From positions 1,178,001-1,242,000 of the forward strand of contig NW_026570221.1 in the NCBI RefSeq assembly GCF_019649055.1: DNA of 64,000 nt. The letters run 5' to 3'. The DNA is from Paramacrobiotus metropolitanus (Eukaryota; Tardigrada; Eutardigrada; Parachela; Macrobiotidae). Shown piece by piece: positions 35,727 through 47,693 of the stretch. Both the position numbers and the translations under genes were made by a program. Below the pieces are notes generated by a model that saw nothing but the letters and a program-made list of their open reading frames with translations, ran no database searches and was not told the DNA's origin. The first letter of the stretch is position 1. Every line of letters begins with the position of its first letter.

Positions 35727-37420
35727 ATTCGAAAAGAACGGTACTCTGTACGCTGAATATAGCAGAGTCATATGTAGCTCAATCAATCGCTTTAAACTTC
35801 CTGATTTTGCCATCCAGATAACCCTAAATGGAACAGCAAAGGTTCGTAATTAGTAAACGTATTCTGTTCTCAGGAACTGTAAGTTAGACCAGAAGTATGC
35901 ATAACCCCTTGTATTATTCGCTAGTTTGCTTAAGCTTACAAGTTGTTAATATGCGGGCTCAAAGGTGACCGCAGAGGCAGCTGGTACATTGCGACATGAT
36001 TGTAGAACGGCGTACGAGCGGCCACAATAAACCCCGCTTTTTGCGGCAACGGGCGCATTGAACAACGCAATTTTCTCATCGGAAGAAAGCGATGCGACGT
36101 AATTGATAAAGAGTTCGAAAGAAGTTCCAGCATCGTATTGCCGCATTCGTGTCCGAAGCGGGCGCAGTGTTGCGCTATTCTACAGTATTTGCAGAATAGA
36201 GACGAATGGGTTAACAACAAACATGAATAATAACTGAAAAGGGCGTTCATAAAGGGGGTATTTTATAGGATGCATGTATATTGATGCCCCATGCTTTAAA
36301 GTTTAAGGGGAAACTTCGAACAGGTTTATTACACCAGATAATATTAACCAACAGCTTAGGGAACATTTTGATTATTAGTGCAGTACATACCATAAATTCG
36401 ATAGATGCCGTTTTCGCCTGGAACATTGGATCAAACCCTGATTGTACAAAGCCCGTAACTGTGCGAAAGGGTGGTTCCAGAAACGATCCAGCCAGACTGG
36501 AACTAACGTTAGCGCCCATTAGATTGATTGCAAAGAAGGAGTACAGCAGCCATTGCACTACTGCCAGTTGTGCTCCGTGATAGTGCGGTATTTCGACGCC
36601 GCCTGTATTGCAAAAATTCGAACGGTTGCGCACTAAATTCTATTATTTCATTAATTTTTTGGTTTTCTCACCTTGACCAAAAAAGCTGCGAAATAAATCA
36701 TACGCTGTGTCGAACAAAGCAATGATTTTCGAAAAGATCACGTTCTTCCAAAATTCACCAATCCATACGGCATTTGGCTTGCCAATGCTGCGCATAAACA
36801 GCAGGATGAAAAAAACACATATACCCGATAATAATAATCCCGGCCAAGAATCGCTCATTGCTTTGGAAAACAGGCCATTCAGGATGGAATTTCCCACAAT
36901 CCCCGAATCGACCAACCACCGTTTGTGAATCTGAATTTCGTATTCCCGCAGGAAGAACCCGTTAATAAGTTCTAAATGACGTACCCGAGTTGTTGACGCA
37001 GCCAACGGAATAATACTCATGTTAACCTTCCCTGAAAGCAAATCCGCTGGCGCCCCATCGTATCTGGTCCCATCAGATGTAACAAAGGTTGTTACCGGTG
37101 CCGTAGCTGCCTTGAGAAGAAATCTGTTGATTTAAAACGAAATTGCTTAAATAGTTATAAAACTATTATTGTGACAACACTCACTGCAGTCCGAGCTTTT
37201 GACCTATCAGCGCTAACACAGCTATAGAAATCCCACAAAAACATCCGGAACCAGGCGGACTTTCAAAGTTCCACGGCGGATGGTCGGAAGCACTAATCGT
37301 GAGCACTTCCATGGTACCATTAAAGTTATCTACTGCCTTGCTATCTTCATCAGATCGAGGGTTGCACAGTGTTATAAACAGCGTTTCGCAAGCTCGATAG
37401 AGGCGCTGCTTTTCATCCAT
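35591..37420 (-). pseudogene. IR-like receptor 4 (IRL4), pseudogene
   Basis: All five exons can be traced: 37185-37420, 36672-37123, 36391-36602, 35940-36179 and about 35591-35823. Exons 1-3 are open, with PPWNFESPPGSGCFCG, IIPLAASTTRVRHLEL, SFFGQG and NVSSSLAGSFLEPPF. In exon 4 the frame breaks after KIALF: the expected acidic motif is lost and reading resumes one frame over at PQKAGFIVAARTPF. In exon 5 a perfect 68-bp tandem duplication throws the frame to a stop within the last membrane helix. Independently, the tail after the duplication is about 4 nt shorter than in paralogues and sits in another frame. Exon 3 at 212 nt has a clean codon loss. At least two independent disabling changes make this a pseudogene. 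Confidence 0.85.
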
Positions 37421-38246
37421 AGATTCACAAGTTCATTGCCTACTAGAAATATACATCTAGCACTTCACTGATTCAACACAAATTAGAAGAGGAACACAGG
37501 ATTCCGGTATAAAATAAAAGCACGATCACGAAGTGACGAAGGTCAAGCTTTCTGTGCAGGCACACAGTGACAAGTATCCACTCTATTGTTTGCAGTAACG
37601 CAGGTGAACAGATATGTTTTATAGGGAAGCCTGGTTGGAGCGGAAACGTCCTACGCGGTGTACACGCTAGTTACTAATCAATCACTTTTAGTTTCAGGGT
37701 CGAAAACTGACATTTGAGCGTGACGTAGATCGTTTTAACAGGTTCTATCTAACTACTGCAGGATATACCACGTTTTAATTCTCTGTCTTTATAGGTACAT
37801 AGTAGGTATGCACTCTCAACTGACAGGTACGAATAGTACTACCAATACCTATTTCTTTTTGTGAGAGCATAGTATGTCCCGCGAGGCTGGCTGCTTTATT
37901 GCTTCATTGCAGTAAAAATGCATTAATGCCCGAATTTTCGAGGTACATAATCTAACAGTTACTGTCGGTTAGCACAAAACAGGTACTCGAAATCGGAATA
38001 CTTCTGCAGTATCATGATCAGATTCAGCATGTTCCGCCCGGTGTGTACGTTTATACTGCGTGAATTTCACGGTAGAACATAATATTATTATGCTCTTCGT
38101 TTCTTCAGCAAAACGATGCATAACGACGAATACGTTTCTGCTAACGCGTTTTATTTTGCAGTGCCTAGACGACGAGCGAAAAAACAAAAGGTTAACCTTT
38201 TAATAAGCAGCTGATGCTTGTTACTTTAGACAAATCATTTTAAAAA
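37421..38246. other. Intergenic between IRL4 and IRL5
   Basis: The region has no recognised gene. It contains the IRL4 promoter side and the IRL5 3' UTR. The minus-strand open frame at 37969-38187 has no features. Confidence 0.4.
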
Positions 38247-40394
38247 TCACGTTTGCTGGGAGGATTTCTTTCTTTGCGCGAACTGTATCTCCAACGCTAA
38301 TATAACGCCAGCAAAAACAAAAAAAGCAGATACAATATAAAAAGTAGAAAACAGTACAGGCAGTCTAATTGATGCAGTGCGATGCTTATTTGGCTTGGAA
38401 TCGGGGAAATATGGCGCATCGTACGCCGAGTAAAGCATGTCCAAATGTACGCTGATGATACGCTTCAGACTGCCGGTTTTTGCCATTCGCATGACCCTAG
38501 TGCATTGCGGTTCGTTATTTACCAAGAAAAAACTGTAAAAGGAAATTTTAGGACCGGGTTATATCGTTTCTGTACTCAAAGATTTGCGGTTCCGATTCCG
38601 ATACCCTGGTAAAACTAAAATAATTTTTTTTCTTACATGTAATTTATTTTAGGACTCAACGGTGATCGAAGTGGAAGTTGGTACATAGCGATGTAGTTGT
38701 AGAACTGCGATGCAACAGCAACAACAAATCCTGCTTTTTGATATAACGGCGTCTCATCCATGCTGAAAATGGCGATTCTTTCGGTCTGCGAAAGTTGCGC
38801 GGCGTAATCGAGAAACAGCGCTAAAGAGCTACCGGAATCATGCTGTCTGGCTCTAGGAGCTAATGGTTTCAACACGGTACTGTTCTGAAGCGAAAAATGC
38901 ATACGAAATCAACTTTATTCACGCATGCTGCCAGCGCGTATATTTATGCCTTACCATAAATTCGATAGGAGCAGTTTTGGCAAGGAATAACGGATCAAAC
39001 CCAGAGTGCACGAATCCTGTCACCGTCTGAAACGGCGGCACCAGAAACGATCCCGCCAGACTTGAACTAACGCTGGCATTCATCAAACTAATTGCAAAAT
39101 AGGAATACAGTAGCCATTGCAGCACAGCAAGTTGCGCACCCGTGTAATACTTTGGCATACGGATTTCGTCTGAAAACATCAAAATTTGCAGTATTATTAT
39201 CCAGATTTTATTTCCAAATTCGCGTTAACGGAAATTCATTTACCTTGATTAAAGAAATTAGAGATGATTACGGTCGCAGTGCGCACGAAAATCTTCCCAA
39301 ATGACAGAATGCGGTTCGCAAAGGTCGTATGTCTGGTTTGCCGTGAAGCCGTGTATTTACTGTAAATTGATCCGGGTCTACCAACGGTTCGTACAAAAAT
39401 CAGTGTAAGGAAAACGCATAAGGATGTCAGCAGCAATCCTGGCCACGAATTAGTCATGGCTTGGTGGAACAACCCGTTTATTATAGAATTGCCCACAATT
39501 CCAGAATCCACAAGCCATCGCTCATGGATGGAAAGGTGGTAGTCGCGTAGCAGAAAACCGGTAATGAGTTCAAAGTGACGTAAGCGTGTGGGCGTTGTGG
39601 CCAACGGACATGCACTCATTTGGACCTTTCCGGCTAGAAGGTCAGCTGGCGCTCCTTCAAACTTTGTTCCGTCCGGTGTAGTAAACTTCGTTAATGGTGG
39701 GACAGCGGGCATTAGGAATATCCTGTACAAATAAAACTGTAGCAAATGTGCAGACACTGACGATGTGCATACTTTAATGTCCTTAAAAGTTTATATCATC
39801 AACCGGAAACTGATAGAGTAAGCATTGTACATAATATACTCTGTACACAGAGCGTGTAATGTATTTGGTATCTGCTTTCACCATTTTCATACAGAAAATT
39901 ATTTTGTACACGTCAAACAAAAATAACTATTTTAAAGCGGGACCAATATACCGTAAGTTTCTTCGGATCATAATGCCTAAACATTTTCATGGAAAGAACA
40001 GAGAAATGAGTGATCATGGGTGAATTAGCTTAGATCAAATGCTTTAATGCTTTACGATGGCTCAGAAATATTTCTTTTTGTACCATGAAAAAGTAGGTAT
40101 GCAAAGTAATTTCAACATTTATCTTTGAAATCACTAGCATTAATTTTACAAATTTTTTTCGTACCGTACTCCAAGCTTTTTTCCGATAATTGCCAGTAAC
40201 GCTATAGAAATACCACAGAAACATCCGGAACCGGGTGGGCTTTCGAAATTCCACGGAGCGTTATCAGATACACTGACCGTCAAGTACTGTGCAGAACTGG
40301 AATTTAGAAATTCCCGATTCGTAGTGGACTGACCATTACATACAGTCAACGACAAGGCTTTGCACGCTCTGTACAGTTTCTGATTGCTATCCAT
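38247..40394 (-). CDS. IR-like ionotropic glutamate receptor 5 (IRL5)
   Basis: Intact five-exon gene: 40165-40394, 39244-39722, 38955-39169, 38637-38884 and 38247-38496, about 473 residues. Landmarks in order: MDSNQKLYRACKALSL; NAPWNFESPPGSGCFCG; KFTTPDGTKFEGAPADLLAG; CPLATTPTRLRHFEL with the ligand-type Arg; HERWLVDSG; membrane segment 1 (LLLTSLCVFLTLIFV); a ~45-residue basic loop; pore-loop end FFNQG; NASVSSSLAGSFLVPPF; S2 with HDSGSSLALF and SMDETPLYQKAGF; and final helix STFYIVSAFFVFAGVILALE. It belongs to the IRL2-5/7 subgroup. The upstream sequence before the ATG shows no clear signal-peptide exon. All splice junctions are GT-AG. Confidence 0.87.
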
Positions 40395-41039
40395 TGAGCT
40401 ATACGTTCGTTTAGCTAACGTGAATGACCTATCGTACCAGGCTTTATCCTACTTTTATTTTGTGTTGACGCGGTCCGGGATGCGGCTTGTGAGATGTGAC
40501 AGCTTGTCAATGTGTTTGTTTTATCATTACTTACTTTGACAGCAAACGGGCTACAAGACAGCCACAAAAATTTTCGGATAATACAATATCTTGCGTTTCA
40601 GAGAGTATTTGCTTTGGCTATCAGCTAAACACATATAAAGGGAAATATGCAGGTTTGTACTGGAACATGCCTAAAACGCTTCTCATCTCGTTACGCTAAT
40701 GCAAGGCCAGGAATGCCAGGCATGCGTACGATAGGGGCTGGTCATGCCCGGGCACAGATATCGACCTCCGTTATACATTCTGAAATCTAGCTATCTGAAA
40801 ACGTCGTAGCACACGTTTGGCGCATCATTTGTACTTCTATTTATTATCATCAGTCCAGGTGGTTTGCAATGGCTTAAACGATGACAGATATACATGACCT
40901 TTGTAGCACTTGTAAAATCGTAAATTTTTAAAGCTTTCATTGACGTTAGGAAACGTGCATCCCCGTAATGAAAGCTTTTCGCATTTCCTTGTGTTTGACA
41001 CTACTGCCCTTTAGTCCTGTACCATAGTAGCACGCTGGA
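40395..41039. other. Intergenic between IRL5 and IRL6
   Basis: Nothing recognisable is present. It should hold the IRL5 promoter and IRL6 3' UTR. Confidence 0.4.
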
Positions 41040-42760
41040 TCAACGATTTCCAGCCCGTTGTTTAAATTTTAGTTCGATAATAAATGCTAAGCACCCTAGA
41101 AAAATAACCGTAAACAATAAATAAAACGTCGAATCGAGTGACCGCAAATTGATGGGGTAAGCTGTTCGAAATCCTGGCAGCGGTTTAACAGTAGGTGGCA
41201 AGGCATCATGCGCAATAAATGATATTGCCCGATGGAGATTAATTGTTCGTTTCGTGATTCCCGTAATGGCCAATCTCGTTATTCTGAAAAAACCGCTGTT
41301 ATTCACAAAAAAATTAATTAAGGAAGGCGCATCAAGAAACTCCATCTTACGTGTCAGTGATGGGTGCATACAATGGTGAACCCAGAGGCAGCTGAAAAAT
41401 AGACGGGAAATTTTGCAATCCCATTGGGGTGGCGGTTACGAAACCCTCTGATCGACAGTAAGTACTCTCCTCCATATCGCAGATAATTGCAAGCTTTTCT
41501 GTTTGGGACAGTTCTCGCGCATGCGCCGTAAATAATGTGACAACTGACCCGGAATCATAGAATTTGACCTTGGGGAGCACGGTTGAAAGACCAACGCTCT
41601 TCTGTATAATAAGTTTTACGATATAAATTTGTTGGGCTTTAAAGTAAAGAAATTATGAAATTTTCTCACCATGAGTAGTTCTTGTGAGCTGCTGGACTGC
41701 AGCAAAGGATAAAAGTCTGACTGGTCAAATTCGTGTACAGAACGGAAAGGAGGAATAAGCGGTGACCCGGTCAAACTGGAACTCAAATACGCATCCAGTA
41801 TTGCGGCTGTTATCAATCCAAACAGTGACCACAGCAGAATGGTCGCAGATAATGCCGTGAAAATGGACCGTGGTACTAATACCCCTGCAAAGTGCGGTGC
41901 GCGCATACAGCTAAATTAGTTTTATCACGGCAGAGGAATTCAAAGGTTTTACCTTGCCCAAAAAAGCTACTAAACATTTCCAGGAAAGTCCGAAAAAATC
42001 CCTCCACAGCAACCGGAAGATTAGCACTTTTTTGTAACCGGAAACTCAGTAATTTCGTGAGCCAAAGAATTGTAAAAACAATTAAAACAGTAAAAGTTAA
42101 CGTGGGCCATGATCGGTGCACAAAGAATGTCTCCAACACGCCCACAAGAATCGATTTGCTTTGTAAACTGGATTCCACCATCCAACGCTGGTGCACGGCA
42201 ATGTAATATTCTCGCACACTGTAGGCTGGCACTAACAGAAAATGTTTCATGCGGTTCGCGTTGATAGCCAAAGGACACATGCTCATCATTGCGGTACCCA
42301 ATAGCAGATCGGCAGGCGCACCGTCGTAAGAAATGTTATCTGGTGTCCGATACTTCGATAATGCGCCCGGTACGGCGGGAGTCAAATTTAATCTAACGAG
42401 ACAATAAATTCATAATTAGTCGAGCATGGAAATCTAAAATATGAAAACGGCATGCTTAAACCGCTAATTTTTTTTTTGTATATGCATAATGCATTTGCAC
42501 GAAAACCCGGTTGAAATGGAAATGAATTACCTGTAATTTAGTTTTGCAGCAACATAGCTGAGCAAGGTGATAGCGACTCCACAAAAGCAGCCCGATCCAA
42601 CAGGACTTTCGTAGTTATATGGCGGATTGTCAGAGACACTAACTGTCAACACCAGCCGGTTGGGACCAGTTGCTTCCTTTGTTGGCAGCATCTCCGAACA
42701 CACTGTCAAGCGCAACAACTGACATGCCAAATGCTCTCTAGGAGTGGCCGCGCTTTCCAT
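41040..42760 (-). CDS. IR-like ionotropic glutamate receptor 6 (IRL6)
   Basis: Intact five-exon gene: 42531-42760, 41953-42392, 41670-41884, 41351-41601 and 41040-41283, about 459 residues. It belongs to a second subgroup with IRL8, marked by NPPYNYESPVGSGCFCG in exon 1, a DNISYDGAPADLLLG block, and CPLAINANRMKHF in place of CPLxxTPARxRHF. The S1 Arg is at the equivalent position, seven residues after Pro. The pore loop ends SSFFGQG and the third membrane segment reads AYLSSSLTGSPLIPPF. S2 has the acidic DMEESTYC, close to the LLEST box of classical glutamate receptors. The last exon ends in a helix (FYLLFTVIFLGCLAFIIEL) and a short basic tail. Introns are shorter than in the neighbours. Confidence 0.87.
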
Positions 42761-43634
42761 ATTAGAATGTTTGTAGCAGCGACGTGCTAAGAAATGTCAG
42801 ATTATCTTTTAGTATACGTTTTTATAATATGCACATAAACGTAATTAACAAAGAAGTAGTTGAAATTAAGTAGTTCGGAGCTAAAGGTCCCAATCGAATT
42901 TGAATAGCCCGACTGGGAATGAAATACGACAAGTCGATTAACTGTACGTACAACACCGACAAACAGCTGCGTAACCAGGTGTCAATTGTGGCATTTGCAT
43001 GCGGACACTAAAATGTATTTGCGCAGTGTCTAATGTGTAATGCTATAAAGCATAAAGTTTTGTACCTAAAAATCTCAATTTTGTTCTTATTGTACACATT
43101 TTGCTATTACTGTTACTATTTGCTTCAACTGGCAATAATAAGCAATCAGTATAGCAAAGCGGCGGCAAAACTGGCATCACTACTTCCTGATTGAAAATTT
43201 TCAAATATTAAAAACACCCATAAATAAACAACAGCGTTCCACCCATAGGTGAAAAAATAAATAATCAACACGGCCGTGTAGGTGTTCGAAGTCCAGCATT
43301 GTTAACAAGATTTGGTAGGATGTGCTTCCTCTGTTGTAACCTTTGATGCTTCGTCGGCCAACAAATTGAACCAGAACGCTTAAAGGCCTCACAAACTCTC
43401 AACCTTTTAACCGCAGATTAAAAGTAAAAACAGATTCAAGCATTCAGTATCGGGAAAAGCACGGCTCTTTCGTTTCGATATTTTGGCTAACTGGGCGATG
43501 CTTCAAGCTTTCTTTACCACTGCCATCCTGTTGCGCAGTAGGTGGTTTTGTCCCGTACTCCGTTCGTTAACCTTACTTACAAGTTGCAGTTGTACAAGTA
43601 ACAAGTTACCGAACACTAGTCAATCAGTACCGCG
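42761..43634. other. Intergenic between IRL6 and IRL7
   Basis: AT-rich sequence with only short open stretches. I see no gene. Confidence 0.4.
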
Positions 43635-46521
43635 TCATTCAACTAAAACGTTTAGTGACCTTGTTTGTGCACAAAGTTCTAAGCAGAAAGCTAAAAGCGC
43701 GCAACCAAACAGAATTAGAACAATGTAGATAGAAGACATCAAACTCGATATTCGAATGGATGCCATTTGGGGTCCCATTTTATGAGACCCATGTCCAGGA
43801 AGGAAAGGAACCTTATAGGCTAAATTAGCCATGTCAACATGTAGAGCAGCTAGATGCCTCAGATTTCCAGTTTTCGCCATCCAGATAATTCTTGTTAAAG
43901 GTCAGAGAAAAATAACATGATATTAATGCGCATGTACGAGAGTATGATCATTTAAATACAATATTTAACCATGCGCTGCATTGTGTTGCAAATAACAGCA
44001 TTCTTACATATTATTAATGGTTTCGTCTAGGGGTGAATTGGTAGGCAGTTGATACAGCGCTACATAGCTATGGAAAGGGGACTCCACAGCAGCGATAAAC
44101 CCGGCTTTTCTATACATTGGTGTTTCATAGTCGCCGAAGATCGCGATCTTTTCCGTTTTTGACAAGGAAACAGCGTAATCAATCCTGTCCGAGAAACTGT
44201 CGGCATCATACTGCATTAACTTTGAGGCTAGTGGTTTCAACGATGGACTATTCTAAAAGATCAAGAAATAAGGTCTCAGAAATTGCTGCGAATTCAACAT
44301 TCCCGAATTCAAAAACAACCAGGTTCAAAATCCTATGCTAGACATCATCCTAGCTCGATATGGGCTACCTACACTGACTCGAAATAAATTAAATTAACAC
44401 TGCCAGTTACATTAACGATTAGTTAATGTCGTCTTCCATGCCATCCACACATAGCGTTGTTACAGAAACTGAGGAAGCTGGTAACTGGAAACGCGCACCA
44501 GGTTTAACAACGGTGATCGCCGCACAAGAAAAGCGTTATTTTGGTTTAGTGCCACCAAAAAACAAAATGCAGCGGATGCGCGACGCGCGGGAGGACACAA
44601 TATTATAATTGTTTCGATAGTAAAGTCAGTAGTTCAGAATGCGGAGCGCACAGTTCGAAGAAGGCGGCTAACAAAGATACCAGCGATGCCGTATGTGCAG
44701 AATGCCTGTAATTTGTACGTACGTCGTTATATACGTACGGTTTACCTATTCTTGTCTTGGGATTCTGATCGCTAATCTATCAGCAATTCTGAGTGGGGAT
44801 TATGATTAGTATGAGTTTTTGGTTTTGGCCTCTTGAGTCTCGCAGTTTTGAGAGGGAGAGCCTGGATGCAGCGCGTGCAGTCTTCGGATGTGTTATCTGA
44901 TCCTCAGTGACCTTCTTGTGGAGGATAACATCCAGATACTGGATGCGTGCGTACGGGTAGATCACCGTTAAGAGCAGATATTCCCGCTATACCGACTAAG
45001 TTGGTTGGTCATCTAGTACGAAAGTTGCACTACCTACTACGGAAATTGTAGTGCAACTTCCGTAGAAGTACTCGTATAGCATGTCACCAGCGTGCTGGAC
45101 GGCGAACCGCGCGAATGACGGTCCTGTTTGAATGGTCGAGGCGACGAGCAGAAAGCAGAAGAAGCGTACCATTAACTTCACGTAACGACAACTAACGTCA
45201 ACGTAACGTAACGTTAACTTCACTTCTTCGAGTCAATTAGCCATTAATAATTAGTTATTCCTCGTTTCTGCCTTGCGTGGCATTTATTATGTAGAAAAGC
45301 AGTTTGACGCCTTTACCTACCATAAATTCAATCGTTCCTGGTTTACCAAGAAAGAGCGGTTTGAATCCCGAATTAACGAAGCGATAACTGTTTGAAAGGG
45401 TGATACTAAGAACGACCTCGTCAAACTGGAATTCACACTGGCACACATTAGGCTTGTTACAAAATAAGAGTATAAAAACCATTGTAACAGCGCAAACCGG
45501 GCGGCATGACGGTGCTTTGGCATTTTGATGGCATCTACAAAAAGGTTAGCAAAGTAACCGATAATCATAATACCTTTAAGCAAACAGGTATCATAGTGAG
45601 GGAATCTCTTTTACTTGGTGCAATAATAATATTAAATCCCGGCGTGCGTTACCTTTACTAAAGAAACTGCTCAATCGCGTTGATAAAATATCCACCGAAG
45701 GCGGTAAATAAATTGTAACTACGGCCCACTACTGCATTTCTGGTGCGAAAGGAATGTATCGGAAGAATGACCTGTACTTTATTACTAGTACGCAAAACAT
45801 TCAGCACGAAAAACACGCATAAGCCGGTTAGGAGCAATCCTGGCCAATAATCCACTAATGTCTTCCGAAACAGACCATCAGCGATCGAGCTGGCGACGCT
45901 TTCTGACTCTGTTAACCATCGCTCATGAATAAGAATATGATAGTCTCTCATTAGGACTCCCGTAATGAGCTCAAAATGGCGCACACGTGCTGGTGTCACT
46001 GATAAAGGGCAAATGCTGACATTGACTTTCCCCGCGAGCAGATCAGCTGGTGCACCGCTGTATTTAGTTCCGTCCGGTGTGGTGAATTTTGTTAACGGCG
46101 AAATGGCTGCGGATAGTATTAGCCTAGACAAAATTAAGTTGATAACCTTTGTTAAAACATTCTGCAGCAGGTAACATTCGTAGTACAGTTGGTATTATTA
46201 CAAAAGTATATAATACATAGTTTTACAAAGCGTATTTCAGTTTTCAGTAACTTGTAAACAAAACTTCCTGTACCTCATTCTTAGCTTTTGCTGTATAAGA
46301 GCTAGTAACGTTATAGAAATTCCACAAAAGCATCCAGATCCAGGCGGGCTTTCGAAGTTCCAAGGAGGATTATCAGAAATGCTGACAGTAAGTACGTCAG
46401 CACTACTGCCGCCGAGGGCTGACCCATTGCGTGTGTCATTCACGGAGAAAATTGTCCGATCGCTGCATAATGTTAATGATAAAGATTCACATATCTGATG
46501 TAGCCGCGTGCTGGAGTCCAT
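43635..46521 (-). pseudogene. IR-like receptor 7 (IRL7), pseudogene
   Basis: Five exons are present: 46274-46521, 45658-46123, 45321-45534, 44008-44252 and 43635-43890. Exon 1 (MDSSTRLHQICESLSL, PPWNFESPPGSGCFCG) and exons 4-5 are open. Exon 2 shifts by one base just before its end: the expected SSFFSKG reads in another frame, and a TAG appears in the original one. Exon 3 is 214 nt instead of the family's 215, and its frame breaks after SPFQTVI, exactly one base short of a ...GFVNSGF continuation. Intron 3 is about 1.07 kb, five or more times longer than in paralogues, suggesting an insertion. The acidic S2 position is altered to FGDYETPMY. Two small lesions and otherwise good conservation imply recent inactivation, or sequencing errors. 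Confidence 0.78.
45022..45059. repeat. Perfect 12-bp inverted repeat in IRL7 intron 3
   Basis: aagttgcactac (45022-45033) and gtagtgcaactt (45048-45059) are exact reverse complements around a 14-nt loop, inside the unusually long intron 3. It could be part of an inserted element or a structured RNA. Confidence 0.7.
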
Positions 46522-47693
46522 ACTTCACGGATATGAAGTCTCGAGCGTTGCGTTATTTTGTTGTACAACATGAGAGATGGGTTTTTCTGTAATAATTATT
46601 GAATTTTAATGGTGAAGGATAGTTGAACGTCAATTATTGTGGATCTGAAGAGAGCGAGTAAGCGCATACGAAATTCAGCAATGTTTGTAGCAGTAGTTAC
46701 ACAAGTACCGCATCAGTGCATCACTGCTTATTTGAAGAAGAGCAAAACAGTGCGCAAGGGAATTCCAGAAGAGACTCTACGTACTACCGTCATCAGTGAT
46801 AAATAAATGCAAGTTGTATGTCTCTTGGTTGAGTGCACAAACATCATCATAATTCCAAATAGAAGAAAAGCTGTTACAAAAAATAAATGAAGTCTATTTT
46901 ATTGTAACCAGTCAGCTAGTGCGACAGGCTTTGCGCTTTTAGCATACGATGCAGCTGTAAAGTAAGCAGAAAAAGCCGTTGTTTCTATGGATCTTTTATT
47001 CCCTTGGGAAATATGGGATATGAAATTCATACCATTGTGTAAGTTTACCGTTTTCGGTGACCTTTTTCCTTTGTTAAAAACAATCAGTTCAAGCTCTGTA
47101 CTATGAAAATAAAGCAAGCCAAATAAACCAGCCAGCATAAGTAACCCATGGAAAAGAATCCTGTAGCGGCGGTAATGGTGCTGGTTGCGTTGGTACGAAA
47201 GCATCCTTAATATTGAACATTCATACCGTGCTTTGAGCGAGGTAAAATCAACTGCGTAAACTGAAAACTCAAACGACAAAACAGGCATGAAACACGAAGT
47301 AGGAAGTCACTTGAGAAACTAAGCTCATGAACATTAGCAGCATTTTTACGATAATAAACTGCAATAAATTTCCTTTTGTATCGTCCTAACAAACAAAGTT
47401 AAATCAAAAAATCGTCTCTCTCATCGACCCCGACTAAATGGCGATCAAAATCTGAAAGACAACGTTTGACCAAACCGTCGTATCGCCGTATGCATGTGAC
47501 CAGGTCAGGGAGTCCTGAGTCACCAGATTGGTCAGATTGAGTCACCAGGCCGCGTGATGACTTGTTGAGACAATATCTACTGCAGTTAATTAAGTATATC
47601 CTTCCGTCTTAATACAGTAAGCATTAACTTTACATTTACGCATCATCCTCTTTAAATACACATATACTTTCGCCGCGGTAACAAGTTGTATGA
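46522..47693. other. Intergenic between IRL7 and IRL8
   Basis: Apart from the hypothetical membrane-protein frame listed separately (46899-47288), nothing is recognised. The right end should be the IRL8 3' UTR. Confidence 0.35.
46899..47288 (-). CDS. Hypothetical single-pass membrane protein
   Basis: This single open frame of about 129 residues has one clear hydrophobic helix (ILFHGLLMLAGLFGLLYFHS) after a basic, Tyr/His-rich amino-terminal part (YQRNQHHYRRYR), which suggests type II topology. The stop TAA overlaps a reverse-strand AATAAA. I do not recognise the family. The amino-terminal end is uncertain, and a splice acceptor could shorten it. It could be a chance open frame in intergenic DNA between two receptor genes; the helix and the coincident polyadenylation signal are the only positive evidence. 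Confidence 0.25.
   Translation of the reverse strand: MPVLSFEFSVYAVDFTSLKARYECSILRMLSYQRNQHHYRRYRILFHGLLMLAGLFGLLYFHSTELELIVFNKGKRSPKTVNLHNGMNFISHISQGNKRSIETTAFSAYFTAASYAKSAKPVALADWLQ

Noticed and set aside
44426-44608. Plus-strand open frame of 60 codons, rich in charged residues, inside IRL7 intron 3
   Set aside because: It looks slightly protein-like (YFGLVPPKNKMQRMRDARED) but has no recognised family, and may belong to whatever enlarged the intron.
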